Source: Rhodanobacteraceae bacterium
Lineage (GTDB): Bacteria; Acidobacteriota; Terriglobia; Terriglobales; Acidobacteriaceae
Reading direction: 5' to 3'
Length of the DNA: 64,000 bases
Assembly (NCBI GenBank): GCA_025350865.1
Contig: JANXWZ010000147.1
Span: 1 to 64,000, forward strand
Shown here: piece after piece, positions 53,354 through 61,350 of the stretch
Numbering within the stretch: position 1 is the first letter of the stretch
How the letters are laid out: each line of letters opens with the position of its first letter
Translations under genes and position numbers: made by a program
Notes under the pieces: generated by a model
The model's database searches: none
What the model saw: the letters and a program-made list of their open reading frames with translations, nothing else
Told to the model about the DNA's origin: nothing

Positions 53354-54571
53354 TCACGGCGATGGTAACCGAGCAACACACCTGTGATAGGCGTCCACGC
53401 TTCGCTGGGCAATGGTTGTGTCGGCAAAACTTTGCTCTACGGATTTGCGGGCTGCGGCGCCGAGCGTCCGGCGCAAATCGGGGTCGTCAATCAGTCGGCC
53501 GAGCTGAGCTGCGTACGAGGCTGGATTTTCGGATTGTGCCAGTAATCCGCTGACGCCGTTCTGGATGAGTTCGGGCATGCCGCCCTGGTCCGAGCAGACG
53601 ATAGCTCGACCGGAGGCCATGGCTTCAAGGCACGAGTAGGGGCAGTTTTCCCATACGCTGGGCAGCAGGTAGATGTCGACCGCCCGGGCCGCGGCGCGGA
53701 GTTCTTTGAAGTCGAGCTTGCCGAGGTAGCGGAAGGAGCCAAGAAGTTGCTTGCCTTCGAGCGCTGGCTTGAGGGTCTTCTCGACGTAGCCGAAAATGTC
53801 TTCGCCGGCGAAGAGGAAGGTGACGTCGTGGCGGCTGAGGATGGTTTCGACGATCTCGGCGCAGAGGTGAATTCCTTTGCGGCGCTCCATACGGCCGGCG
53901 AAGAGGATGGTTACCTGGCCGGGCGGGACGCCGTATCGTTCGGTGAGATTGGCGATGGGTTCCTGGTCGAAGAGCGGCAGGTCGATGCCGTTGGCGAAGA
54001 CGTCGATGTGACGGGCGACGCCCATTTTGTGATGGACCTCGTCGGCTAGAAACGCCGAGCAGGAGGTGAGCGAGGTGGCGTGGTCGATGGCGATCTGCTC
54101 CACCCAGGAGCACATGGCGATGTCGGCTTTGGGGACGTCGTAGAACTCCATGATCAGGCGCGAGGGCGAGTGGAATCGGACGATAGTGGGGATTTTGAGG
54201 ATGGCGTTGATGAGTGCGCCCTCGGCGCCACACTCGGGCATCTCGACGATGTCGAAGGTGTGGAGCTTCATCAATTGCTTGAGGCCGATATACATACACC
54301 AGGCGTTGCCGATGCGCTGGCGGGTCCAGTAGCAGCGGAATTTGCCGAAGAGGTCCGAAAATTTGGTAACGAGATCGTTCGCCCGGAAGCGGTGGACGAT
54401 CACCCCGTCATGCTCGGTGGAGCGCAGCGCACACGGCTCGGTGGCACCGGCAAGGACGTGGACCTGGTGGCCGAGTTTGACCAGCGCACGGGCCTGGTAC
54501 CAGGTGTAGGTACCGATGCCGCCGAAGCCAGTTTCGGGAGGATATTCGAACGAAAGGAGAGCGATCTTCAT
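53354..54571 (-). CDS. Family 4 glycosyltransferase
   Basis: Protein of 405 residues, GT-B fold. N-terminal IALLSFEYPPETGFGGIGTYTW is the glycine-rich acceptor-side motif. The C-terminal domain has ILFAGRMERRKGIHL and ENCPYSCLEAMASGRAIVCSDQGGMPELI, the E-x7-E nucleotide-sugar site. Cytoplasmic retaining transferase in polysaccharide assembly. Its ATG overlaps the stop of the upstream GT2-GT4 fusion gene (ATGA), so the two are translationally coupled. It resembles the transferase at 58110 in the GGIGTY opening. Confidence 0.9.
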   Translation of the reverse strand: MKIALLSFEYPPETGFGGIGTYTWYQARALVKLGHQVHVLAGATEPCALRSTEHDGVIVHRFRANDLVTKFSDLFGKFRCYWTRQRIGNAWCMYIGLKQLMKLHTFDIVEMPECGAEGALINAILKIPTIVRFHSPSRLIMEFYDVPKADIAMCSWVEQIAIDHATSLTSCSAFLADEVHHKMGVARHIDVFANGIDLPLFDQEPIANLTERYGVPPGQVTILFAGRMERRKGIHLCAEIVETILSRHDVTFLFAGEDIFGYVEKTLKPALEGKQLLGSFRYLGKLDFKELRAAARAVDIYLLPSVWENCPYSCLEAMASGRAIVCSDQGGMPELIQNGVSGLLAQSENPASYAAQLGRLIDDPDLRRTLGAAARKSVEQSFADTTIAQRSVDAYHRCVARLPSP

Positions 54572-57030
54572 CGGGGGGCGGCCACCTGCGATTGAGCGTG
54601 GCGGGCTTCGATGGCCGCCTGTACGCGCTCGTGGAAGATAGCCTCGCAGTGGCTGACGTCGAACTCGCGGCGGACGCGCTGGACCGCTGCACGGGCGAGG
54701 CGGGTGCGGAGGGAATCGTCGGCGACCAGGAGGGCGATGGCGTCGGCTAATGCGGTCGAATCAAATTGCGGGACCATCAGGCCCTCGACGCCGTTGTCGA
54801 ACACCTCGGTGATGGAACCGGCGTCGGTGGCGACGATGGCGCAGCCCGCCGCCATTGCTTCGAGCAGCGCGGTGGGGATGCCGTCCTTGTCGCCGTTGGC
54901 TAGCTCGACGAAGGGAGCGACGAAGATATCGCCGTCAGAGAGATGCTGACGGACCTGCTCGGCTGTCTGGCGGCCGAGGAAGAGGATTTGCTGTTCGAGT
55001 TTGTGATCGGCGACGAACTGCTTGAGTTGCTCGAAGTAGGCGAGGCCGTTGGGGTCGTGCTCGTCGTACTCGCCGAGGATTTCCATGATGAAGGGGACGC
55101 CGCGATCACGCAGCAGGAGGATGGCCTCGACGAGGTAAGTCATACCCTTTTTGGCGTGGATGCGGTTGACGGCGACACCTTTGACGATGCGGCCAGGACC
55201 GTTGGGAGCGCGGTCGGCAGCGACGAAGCGGGTGGAGTCGATGCCGTTAGGCTTGACGATGGCGTTGGGCAGCGGGTGGCCGACGAGCTCTTCGAGTTCG
55301 CGCTTGATGCGGGCAGAGGTTGCGACGACAACATCGCAGGTGGCCATGTGGAGCTTGACCAGCTTCAGGTCGTAATCGTCGACCATGTGGTCGGCGTAGC
55401 AGCTGACACCGCGCGGGACATTCAGCAGAGTCGACGCGACGTAGCCGAAGACGGCGGCTTCATAGAAGAAGTACGTGTGGATGTAGTCCGGTTGCCAGGC
55501 CTCGGCAAACCTCGCGAAGGAGAAGGCGTGGAGGAAGTGGCGATTCTGGATGACCTCTTCCTCGCTCATTGAGCCGGCTTCGGCGATGGAGCGGATGATG
55601 AGGTTGACACGGGCCGGCATGGTGGCCTGGTAGTGTTCGAAGTCGCGGGCGGCTGTGGAATCGGCGTAGAGGATGCGGCGGCGGAGATCCCAGAGAGGGA
55701 CGAGGTCGTCGGGTAGCTGTTTCACCGAGGTCTCGCAGCCGTATCCGAAGCGGACTTCGTATCCCTTGTTGACCAGCGCGAGTGCTTCGCGGTAGACGAA
55801 GGTCTGCGAGTAGATGGGGAAGTGCCAGCAGGCAGTGGCGAGGATGCGGGGCTTGTTGGATGGGGCGGAGGCGATGTGGTCTCGCCGCATGCGCTCTTCG
55901 AGCGACCACTGGATCGCACGGTGAGCCCACAGGCGCGGAATTTGAACGAGCCACCAGAAGAGGCGGACGGGAAGGTAGACGATGGTCCAGAAGATGCGCG
56001 CGGGCTGCTGGAGCGGCGACAGGATGAGGTCGTAGGGGAAGAGCGGCTCGGGGATGCCGGTCGTGTCCATCTTCTGGCCGGGGCGCATGACCATGGGGTA
56101 CTTTGGCTTGCGTCGCGGCAACAGGACCATCTTCAGGACGTAAGGTGCGATCAGGATCGGCAGCTTGGGGCCGGAGCGCATACCCCAGCGGACTGCGGTC
56201 TTCCAATCGCCGGACATGTAGGCGAGTCCGGCGACATACATGGCGAACTGCTTGTCGCAGGCAGCGAAGAGGGCCGGAGGCAGGTCGGGGCGTAAGGTGC
56301 GGATGTTCTGCATGACGGCTTGTTGCGAGCGCCACATCACATCGCAATCGGTACTGCGGCTTCCGGAGCGGCGGCGGTAGCCCATCAGGATTTCGGGGAC
56401 TCCGACGACCTTGTACCGGGCGGCGATGCGGAGGGCGAGGTCGTAGTCCTCGCAGATCAGCGGCTCACTGGGGATGACTGCGGTGTTGTACCCGCCGACG
56501 GCGTCGACGTGCGATTTGCGGAAGAGCGGGACACTGGCGTTGCCGATGAAGTTGATGTACATCAGCTTGTCGAGGACGTTGCCTTCGATGGTCCAGCGCG
56601 GCGAGCGGTCGACGATGATACCGCGCTCGTCTATCCAGGCCCACCAGGCGTAGACGATGCCGGTGTCTTCACCTGCTTCGACCATTCTGCGGAGCTGGCG
56701 GTCGAGCTTGGTGGGGAGCCAGAGGTCGTCTGCGTCAAGGGGCGCAATGAACTCGCCGCAAGCGGCTGCGATGGCTGCGTTGCGGGCTGCGGAGACGCCG
56801 CTGTTGGGTTGGGAGATGACGCGGACTCGGTCGTCCTGATGGGCATAGGACTGGACCACCGAGAGCGTTGCGTCGGTCGATCCGTCGTCGACGACGATGA
56901 CTTCGAGATTGCGATAGGTCTGCTTCAACGCTGATTCGATTGTCTCGCCGACGTACTCCGCACCGTTGTACACAGGGATGATGACGGTGATCAGCGGCGT
57001 ACCGTTTTGCGCTGCCACAAACCCCTCCAA
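54568..57030 (-). CDS. Bifunctional glycosyltransferase, GT2-GT4 fusion
   Basis: Protein of 820 residues. Residues about 10-345 are a GT2 domain (TVIIPVYNGAEYVGETIESALKQ, VVDDGSTDATL, APLDADDLWLPTKL) that is homologous along its whole length to the separate GT2 gene at 57118, down to its end motif GIPEPLFPYDLI. A membrane-associating aromatic stretch follows (about 352-375, RIFWTIVYLPVRLFWWLVQIP). Residues about 400-815 form a GT4 GT-B domain (NRIHAKKGMTYLVEA, GIPTALLEAMAAGCAIVATDAGSITEV). Such fusions add two sugars in succession. It is upstream of and coupled to the GT4 gene at 53354 and 87 bases downstream of the stand-alone GT2. Confidence 0.88.
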   Translation of the reverse strand: MEGFVAAQNGTPLITVIIPVYNGAEYVGETIESALKQTYRNLEVIVVDDGSTDATLSVVQSYAHQDDRVRVISQPNSGVSAARNAAIAAACGEFIAPLDADDLWLPTKLDRQLRRMVEAGEDTGIVYAWWAWIDERGIIVDRSPRWTIEGNVLDKLMYINFIGNASVPLFRKSHVDAVGGYNTAVIPSEPLICEDYDLALRIAARYKVVGVPEILMGYRRRSGSRSTDCDVMWRSQQAVMQNIRTLRPDLPPALFAACDKQFAMYVAGLAYMSGDWKTAVRWGMRSGPKLPILIAPYVLKMVLLPRRKPKYPMVMRPGQKMDTTGIPEPLFPYDLILSPLQQPARIFWTIVYLPVRLFWWLVQIPRLWAHRAIQWSLEERMRRDHIASAPSNKPRILATACWHFPIYSQTFVYREALALVNKGYEVRFGYGCETSVKQLPDDLVPLWDLRRRILYADSTAARDFEHYQATMPARVNLIIRSIAEAGSMSEEEVIQNRHFLHAFSFARFAEAWQPDYIHTYFFYEAAVFGYVASTLLNVPRGVSCYADHMVDDYDLKLVKLHMATCDVVVATSARIKRELEELVGHPLPNAIVKPNGIDSTRFVAADRAPNGPGRIVKGVAVNRIHAKKGMTYLVEAILLLRDRGVPFIMEILGEYDEHDPNGLAYFEQLKQFVADHKLEQQILFLGRQTAEQVRQHLSDGDIFVAPFVELANGDKDGIPTALLEAMAAGCAIVATDAGSITEVFDNGVEGLMVPQFDSTALADAIALLVADDSLRTRLARAAVQRVRREFDVSHCEAIFHERVQAAIEARHAQSQVAAPR

Positions 57031-57117
57031 ACCATGGTTGATCTAAGACTCATGGTCGCTTGTTTCCAATGCAATAGCAAGTGATCAAGCTGAACTTAGG
57101 TGTTATTGAAACGTTGA

Positions 57118-58113
57118 TTAACGTTGGGCAAAAATGCGGTCATACGGCAGTAGCGGCTCGGGAATTGCGTTGGTATCGATGGTCTCGCCGGGGCGCATGA
57201 CCTGCTGGGTTTTCTCACTGCCCCGCGGCTTCAACAGCGCCTTCAGGATGTGAGGCGCGAAGAGCAGCGGAAGCTTGACGCCGGAGCGTAGACCCCAGCG
57301 GATGGCCTCGCGGAGATTGCCCGACCAGAAGGAGAGCGCGGCCAGATAGATGGAGAAGTGGCGGTCGGAACGGCGCAGGAGGGCGGGCGTCATGTCCGCG
57401 CGGAGGGGCAGAATATTCCGGAGGACCATCTGGCGCGAACGCCACATCGTGTCGCAGGCTGAGCTCATGCTGCCGGGTACCCGGCGGTAGCCGACGAGGA
57501 TGTCTGGGACGACAGCGATGGTGTAGCGGGAGGCGATGCGCAGCGCGACTTCGAGGTCTTCGCAGCCGCCGGACTTTGCTGCTGCGAGCTCGGGGTTGTA
57601 GCCTCCGGCTTCGACGAGGCATTGCTTCCGGAAGAGCGGGACGCTGGCGTTGCCGGTGACGTTGATGACGAAGAGCATCTCGAACTGGGGTCCGGCGATG
57701 GTCCAGCGCGGTGAGCGGTCGAGGACTTTGCCGGCTGGGTCGATGGAGGCCCACCAGCAGTAGACGAAGCCGCAGTCCCGGCCGGCGACGGACATGGCCT
57801 GGAGCTGGCGTTCGATCTTGTTGGGGAGCCAGAGGTCATCGGCGTCAAGAGGTGCGATGAAGTCGCCGCCGGCGGCTTCGATGGCGGTGTTGCGCGCCTT
57901 GGCTACGCCACCATTTTTTTGCGGGATGACTCGGATGCGGGCGTCATGGGCGGCGTATTCGTGGACGATTTGCAGACTTGTGTCGGTGGATCCGTCGTCA
58001 ACGATGATGATTTCAAGGTTGCGGTGGGTCTGGGTCTGGGCGGATTCAATGGCCGCGCCGACGAACTCCGCGCCGTTGTAGACGGGGATGATGACGGAGA
58101 CGAGGTCGTTCAT
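57118..58113 (-). CDS. Family 2 glycosyltransferase
   Basis: Protein of 331 residues, soluble. VSVIIPVYNGAEFVGAAIESAQTQ, IVDDGSTDTSLQIV and APLDADDLWLPNKI are the GT2 nucleotide and metal sites. It ends at IPEPLLPYDRIFAQR, exactly where the paralogous domain of the neighbouring fusion protein passes into its linker. The start overlaps the stop of the upstream GT4 gene (ATGA). It is very likely the source, or a shortened copy, of the fusion's first half. Confidence 0.9.
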   Translation of the reverse strand: MNDLVSVIIPVYNGAEFVGAAIESAQTQTHRNLEIIIVDDGSTDTSLQIVHEYAAHDARIRVIPQKNGGVAKARNTAIEAAGGDFIAPLDADDLWLPNKIERQLQAMSVAGRDCGFVYCWWASIDPAGKVLDRSPRWTIAGPQFEMLFVINVTGNASVPLFRKQCLVEAGGYNPELAAAKSGGCEDLEVALRIASRYTIAVVPDILVGYRRVPGSMSSACDTMWRSRQMVLRNILPLRADMTPALLRRSDRHFSIYLAALSFWSGNLREAIRWGLRSGVKLPLLFAPHILKALLKPRGSEKTQQVMRPGETIDTNAIPEPLLPYDRIFAQR

Positions 58114-59711
58114 TTCGCGTCACCGGACGGTGCGGGGCGGAGGCGGCTCTTGACCTGCCATGCGAGCCAGTTGGTGACGCGCTGAGGCTGGCGCAGGATG
58201 CGGCCTAGCCAGCGAGCCTTCTCGGGGAGGGGCGCGGCGAGGAACCAGCGGATGGTGAAGGACAGGGATTGAGATTGGATGAGGGCCATGCCGGAGTAGC
58301 GGCGGCGCGGTTTCTTGCGCGGGGGACGGTGCTCGATTGGCGGGCCCGGAAAGGTGAGGTCAGGCCAGGCCGATGGGCCGGGGTCGAGGTCGTCCTCGCC
58401 GTAGAGGGTCCAGGGCGTCGTTGAGCCTGTGGGGACGGTATTCGATCCGGCGGCGGCGACCTGCTTCCGGAAGGCGATGTGGGATCGCACGACGGTTTCG
58501 TTGGCGCAGAGTGTGCGGATGGCAGCAGCGGCATTGGCTCCGATGGCGGCTCGCTCGACTGCGGGTGTGGCGAGGGCTCGGCGTAGACCGGCTTGGAGGC
58601 CAGTGGAGCTGCCGTCGGCGGTGATCCAGCCGCTTTGGTTGTCGACGATCATCTCGGCCATGCCGCCGTGGGGAGAGGCGAGGACGGGGAGCCCGGTGGA
58701 CATGGCCTCGATGCAGGTGAAGGGGAAGTTCTCCCAGCGGGAGGGGACTACGGCGATGGAGACTTCGGAGAGGGCATTCAGCAACTCGGCGCGGGACTTG
58801 GTGCCGTGGAAGCGGAAGCGAGGTTGGAGGGCGCGGGGGATTCGCTTTTTGAGGAACTCGAGGACAGAAGGACCGGCGCCGCCGCCGAGGTAGGTGTCGG
58901 CACCGAAGAAGTCGAACGAAACGGTGGCGTGGCTGTGGGCGACGTTGACTGCTGCGTCGACCCACTCGATGACGCCCTTGCGAAGTTCGAGGCGGCCTAC
59001 GTAACAGATGGCGTCGCTGGCCCAGGCTTCGGGGGTGCGGGGCAGGACCGGCGTTTCGACTCCCATGGCGTATGGGATGACTTGCACGCGGTTGGGGCCA
59101 AGGGAGAAAAGGTCAGAGACCTGTTGGGCCAGGTAGTGGCTGGGGCAGAGGATCGCGTCTGCGGAGCGGATGGTGTATTCCTCGAAGCGCGCCAGCGGGA
59201 GGAAGTCGGTGAGGGTTTGGTCCCACTCGTTGTATTCGAAGATCATCTGCGAAGGCGAGTGCAGGTGCACGATGCAAGGCGGACGCTGTGCGGGGCCGAG
59301 ACCGACGGCGCGGCGGGCGAGCAGATAGTAGAGCGGGGCCTCCCACTCCTGAGCCTCGATGGTGTCGATGTGTTCGCGTTCGAGCAGGGCTTCGACGTAG
59401 CGAGCGGCTTGCCAGGAGAAAAGCTGGGTGGGACAGGTTGAGGCGGCGAGTTGTTGCAGGATCTTGCGTTGAGACTGCTCTTCTTCGGGCGTGTTGGCGA
59501 TGGGCTCTTCGACGGAGATGCGATGGACGATGAGGCGGCCTTCACAGGAAGTCTCGATGCGGCTGGGTGCGCCTTCCCAGAGCTGGCCGATCATGTGGAC
59601 GGTCTCGCCGGCCTCGGCCAGTTGGCGCGCGATGTGGCGGGCGTAGGTTCCGATGCCGCCGGCGGGGTAGGGAGCCGGAGGGTATTCGCGGCAGAGGATC
59701 AGGTGGGTCAT
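58110..59711 (-). CDS. Family 4 glycosyltransferase with C-terminal extension
   Basis: About 533 residues. The start is set at ATG 59711, giving MTHLILCREYPPAPYPAGGIGTYARHIA, the normal opening of a GT4 enzyme; the frame is open to 59792 but the extra 27 residues look non-coding. No ribosome site is evident. GT-B motifs: CYVGRLELRKGVIEWVDAA and ENFPFTCIEAMSTGLPVLASPHGGMAEMI. About 120 residues beyond the usual end are Pro/Arg-rich with an amphipathic basic tail, possibly for membrane contact. It is first gene of a minus-strand unit running to 53354 and diverges from the dioxygenase-type gene. Confidence 0.87.
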   Translation of the reverse strand: MTHLILCREYPPAPYPAGGIGTYARHIARQLAEAGETVHMIGQLWEGAPSRIETSCEGRLIVHRISVEEPIANTPEEEQSQRKILQQLAASTCPTQLFSWQAARYVEALLEREHIDTIEAQEWEAPLYYLLARRAVGLGPAQRPPCIVHLHSPSQMIFEYNEWDQTLTDFLPLARFEEYTIRSADAILCPSHYLAQQVSDLFSLGPNRVQVIPYAMGVETPVLPRTPEAWASDAICYVGRLELRKGVIEWVDAAVNVAHSHATVSFDFFGADTYLGGGAGPSVLEFLKKRIPRALQPRFRFHGTKSRAELLNALSEVSIAVVPSRWENFPFTCIEAMSTGLPVLASPHGGMAEMIVDNQSGWITADGSSTGLQAGLRRALATPAVERAAIGANAAAAIRTLCANETVVRSHIAFRKQVAAAGSNTVPTGSTTPWTLYGEDDLDPGPSAWPDLTFPGPPIEHRPPRKKPRRRYSGMALIQSQSLSFTIRWFLAAPLPEKARWLGRILRQPQRVTNWLAWQVKSRLRPAPSGDAK

Positions 59712-59815
59712 CGAGAAGGCAGCAATCGTTGATGGACTTGAATTTTGCGCGGCGGGAGACGTAACGATTATGGCATTTGGAACGACTGGCAATGCTAAGA
59801 GCGAAGCGAAATCTT

Positions 59816-60754
59816 ATGAACGTCAACTACAGTCCAGTTTTCGCCGATCCTAGTGTCGAAGAGCAGTTTACCCGCGACGGCTATGTAATGATGCCGATGC
59901 TCGACGCGGCAGAGGTTGAGGAATTGCGACGTCTTTACCTTGAGGCTGTGCCGACGCTTCCGTCAGACTTCTATTCGACGGCGTTTCTGCCGGACTGCCC
60001 GGAACGGCGCAAGATGACCGAGGGCATGCAGGCGGTGCTGGAGCCTTACATCTCCCGTGTGATGCCGGAGTATGTGATTCACTCGCGCGGCTACATTTCG
60101 AAGGCCGGAGGCTCGAATCAGGGTTCGCTGCGGTTGCACCAGGACTACAGCTTTGTGGATCACTCGAAGCATCGGGCGGTTCATCTTTGGATTCCGCTGA
60201 TCGATGTGGATGAGACGAATGGGTGCCTGACTGTGATTCCGAGGACGCACCGCCTGGTGAACCATATCTCGGCGATGATCGACAACCCTTCGCCTTACGA
60301 TCCTCTGCGCAAGATTCTAGCTGAGGAATGTACGCTGACCGTACCGATGAAGGCTGGCGAGGCGGCGTTCTTCGACCAGCGTTTGTATCACGGGTCGGCA
60401 CCGAACACGAACCCGGATATTCGGATTGCGCTGGCGGTCGCCCTGCTTCCGAAGGGTGTGAAGCAGTTGTTATACGTTGTGGACGAGGACGATCCGTCGA
60501 AGCTGAACGTGTTGCAGATTCGCGACGAATTTACGGTTCGCTTCAGCCGCGGGGTGAAGGTGGTTCCACCGTACGGCGATGGCATTGTGAAGGTGGACCA
60601 GATTTCATATCAGGCTGAAGTTCTGAGTGAGGAGAAGCTGGATTCGCTGCGGATCAAACGGCCTGCGGCCAAGCCGGTGCAGTCGGCTGCGCCTGCGGCG
60701 ATTGTTCCGGAGGAGAAGAAGGGTCTGCTTTCGCGGTTGTTTGGGAGCCGCTGA
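59816..60754 (+). CDS. Phytanoyl-CoA dioxygenase (PhyH)-family protein
   Basis: About 312 residues, cytoplasmic. Non-heme iron/2-oxoglutarate fold with the metal ligands in LHQDYSFVDHS (H-x-D) and LYHGSAPN (distal His), and an arginine in NPDIRIAL placed to bind 2-oxoglutarate. It probably hydroxylates a small molecule or a sugar or lipid component of the polysaccharide. ATG 59816 fits the family's N-terminus; ATG 59792 is possible. It diverges from the GT4 gene across about 100 bases and is the only plus-strand gene in the cluster. A basic C-terminal tail LLSRLFGSR is unusual. Confidence 0.85.
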   Translation: MNVNYSPVFADPSVEEQFTRDGYVMMPMLDAAEVEELRRLYLEAVPTLPSDFYSTAFLPDCPERRKMTEGMQAVLEPYISRVMPEYVIHSRGYISKAGGSNQGSLRLHQDYSFVDHSKHRAVHLWIPLIDVDETNGCLTVIPRTHRLVNHISAMIDNPSPYDPLRKILAEECTLTVPMKAGEAAFFDQRLYHGSAPNTNPDIRIALAVALLPKGVKQLLYVVDEDDPSKLNVLQIRDEFTVRFSRGVKVVPPYGDGIVKVDQISYQAEVLSEEKLDSLRIKRPAAKPVQSAAPAAIVPEEKKGLLSRLFGSR

Positions 60755-60810
60755 GTCTGCCCCCTCCCCCCTCCCCTATGAAGTAGGTAAAGTTCGGATA
60801 GATAAGGACT

Positions 60811-60927
60811 TAGATAGACCGTCGTTGCGGTGTGCAAACGCCACAAAAGACAACTACAGAGATTCTGGCTTCGCCAGAATGACGGCGGTGATTGGTTCGG
60901 CGGCATAGGAACCAGAAATTCGCTCTA
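60811..60927. repeat. Dispersed 116-bp repeat, copy 5 (full length, left tip diverged)
   Basis: 117 bases from TAGATAG to TTCGCTCTA, with the perfect central hairpin ATTCTGGC-TTC-GCCAGAAT. The right tip and the CAGAAATTCGCTCTA tail match copies 3 and 4; the left tip keeps only TAGA. Confidence 0.7.
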
Positions 60928-61018
60928 AATAGAGAATTTAGGGGTCAAGTTCGAGATACTGGGTTGGGTGGGTGAGGAAAAAGATTTATCAGCTCTTAGT
61001 TGTTGAGCTGTCAGCTTT

Positions 61019-61089
61019 CAGCGAATTTAGTAACGGTGTGCGGCCGCCACAAAAAATACCGAGATTCTGGCTGCGCCAGAATGACGGCG
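61019..61089. repeat. Dispersed 116-bp repeat, copy 6 (right end missing)
   Basis: The left part CAGCGAATTT and the ACGGTGTGCGGCCGCCACAA stretch match other copies, and the hairpin ATTCTGGC-TGC-GCCAGAAT is intact. Similarity stops after GACGGCGGTGGTTGG, so the right terminal repeat is absent. Confidence 0.7.
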
Positions 61090-61350
61090 GTGGTTGGTAC
61101 GGAGGAGTTTTTACGCCTATTAGTAGAATAGCAGGATGGGTGGAGTGATCGTGCAATCTATTTTGTGAAGTAAGTGTAATGGAATGAGCCTCATAAGGCG
61201 GCGTCCCAGGGTATTTTGCTTGACAAAGGATTTGCTGTCATTTTTGCGGGAGGTATGCTCCAAGTTGTTGATTCATTATCTACTTGGCTACTAGCAGGAC
61301 TTCGTTGGTGAAGAAAGTTCGCCGGCGAAGAAGTCGCGGAGTTGGTTGCC

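Larger units (their letters stand above)
60755..61350. other. Convergent intergenic region with two dispersed repeats
   Basis: 596 bases with no credible gene. It holds repeat copies 5 and 6, a C-rich tract just after the dioxygenase stop, and an inverted TGACA-N10-TGTCA near 61220-61240 beside an A+T-rich segment. Short frames here are unsupported. Confidence 0.7.

Noticed and set aside
41705-61089. The repeated hairpins as a CRISPR array
   Set aside because: Copies are kilobases apart, differ in length and carry no regular spacers; no cas genes were seen.
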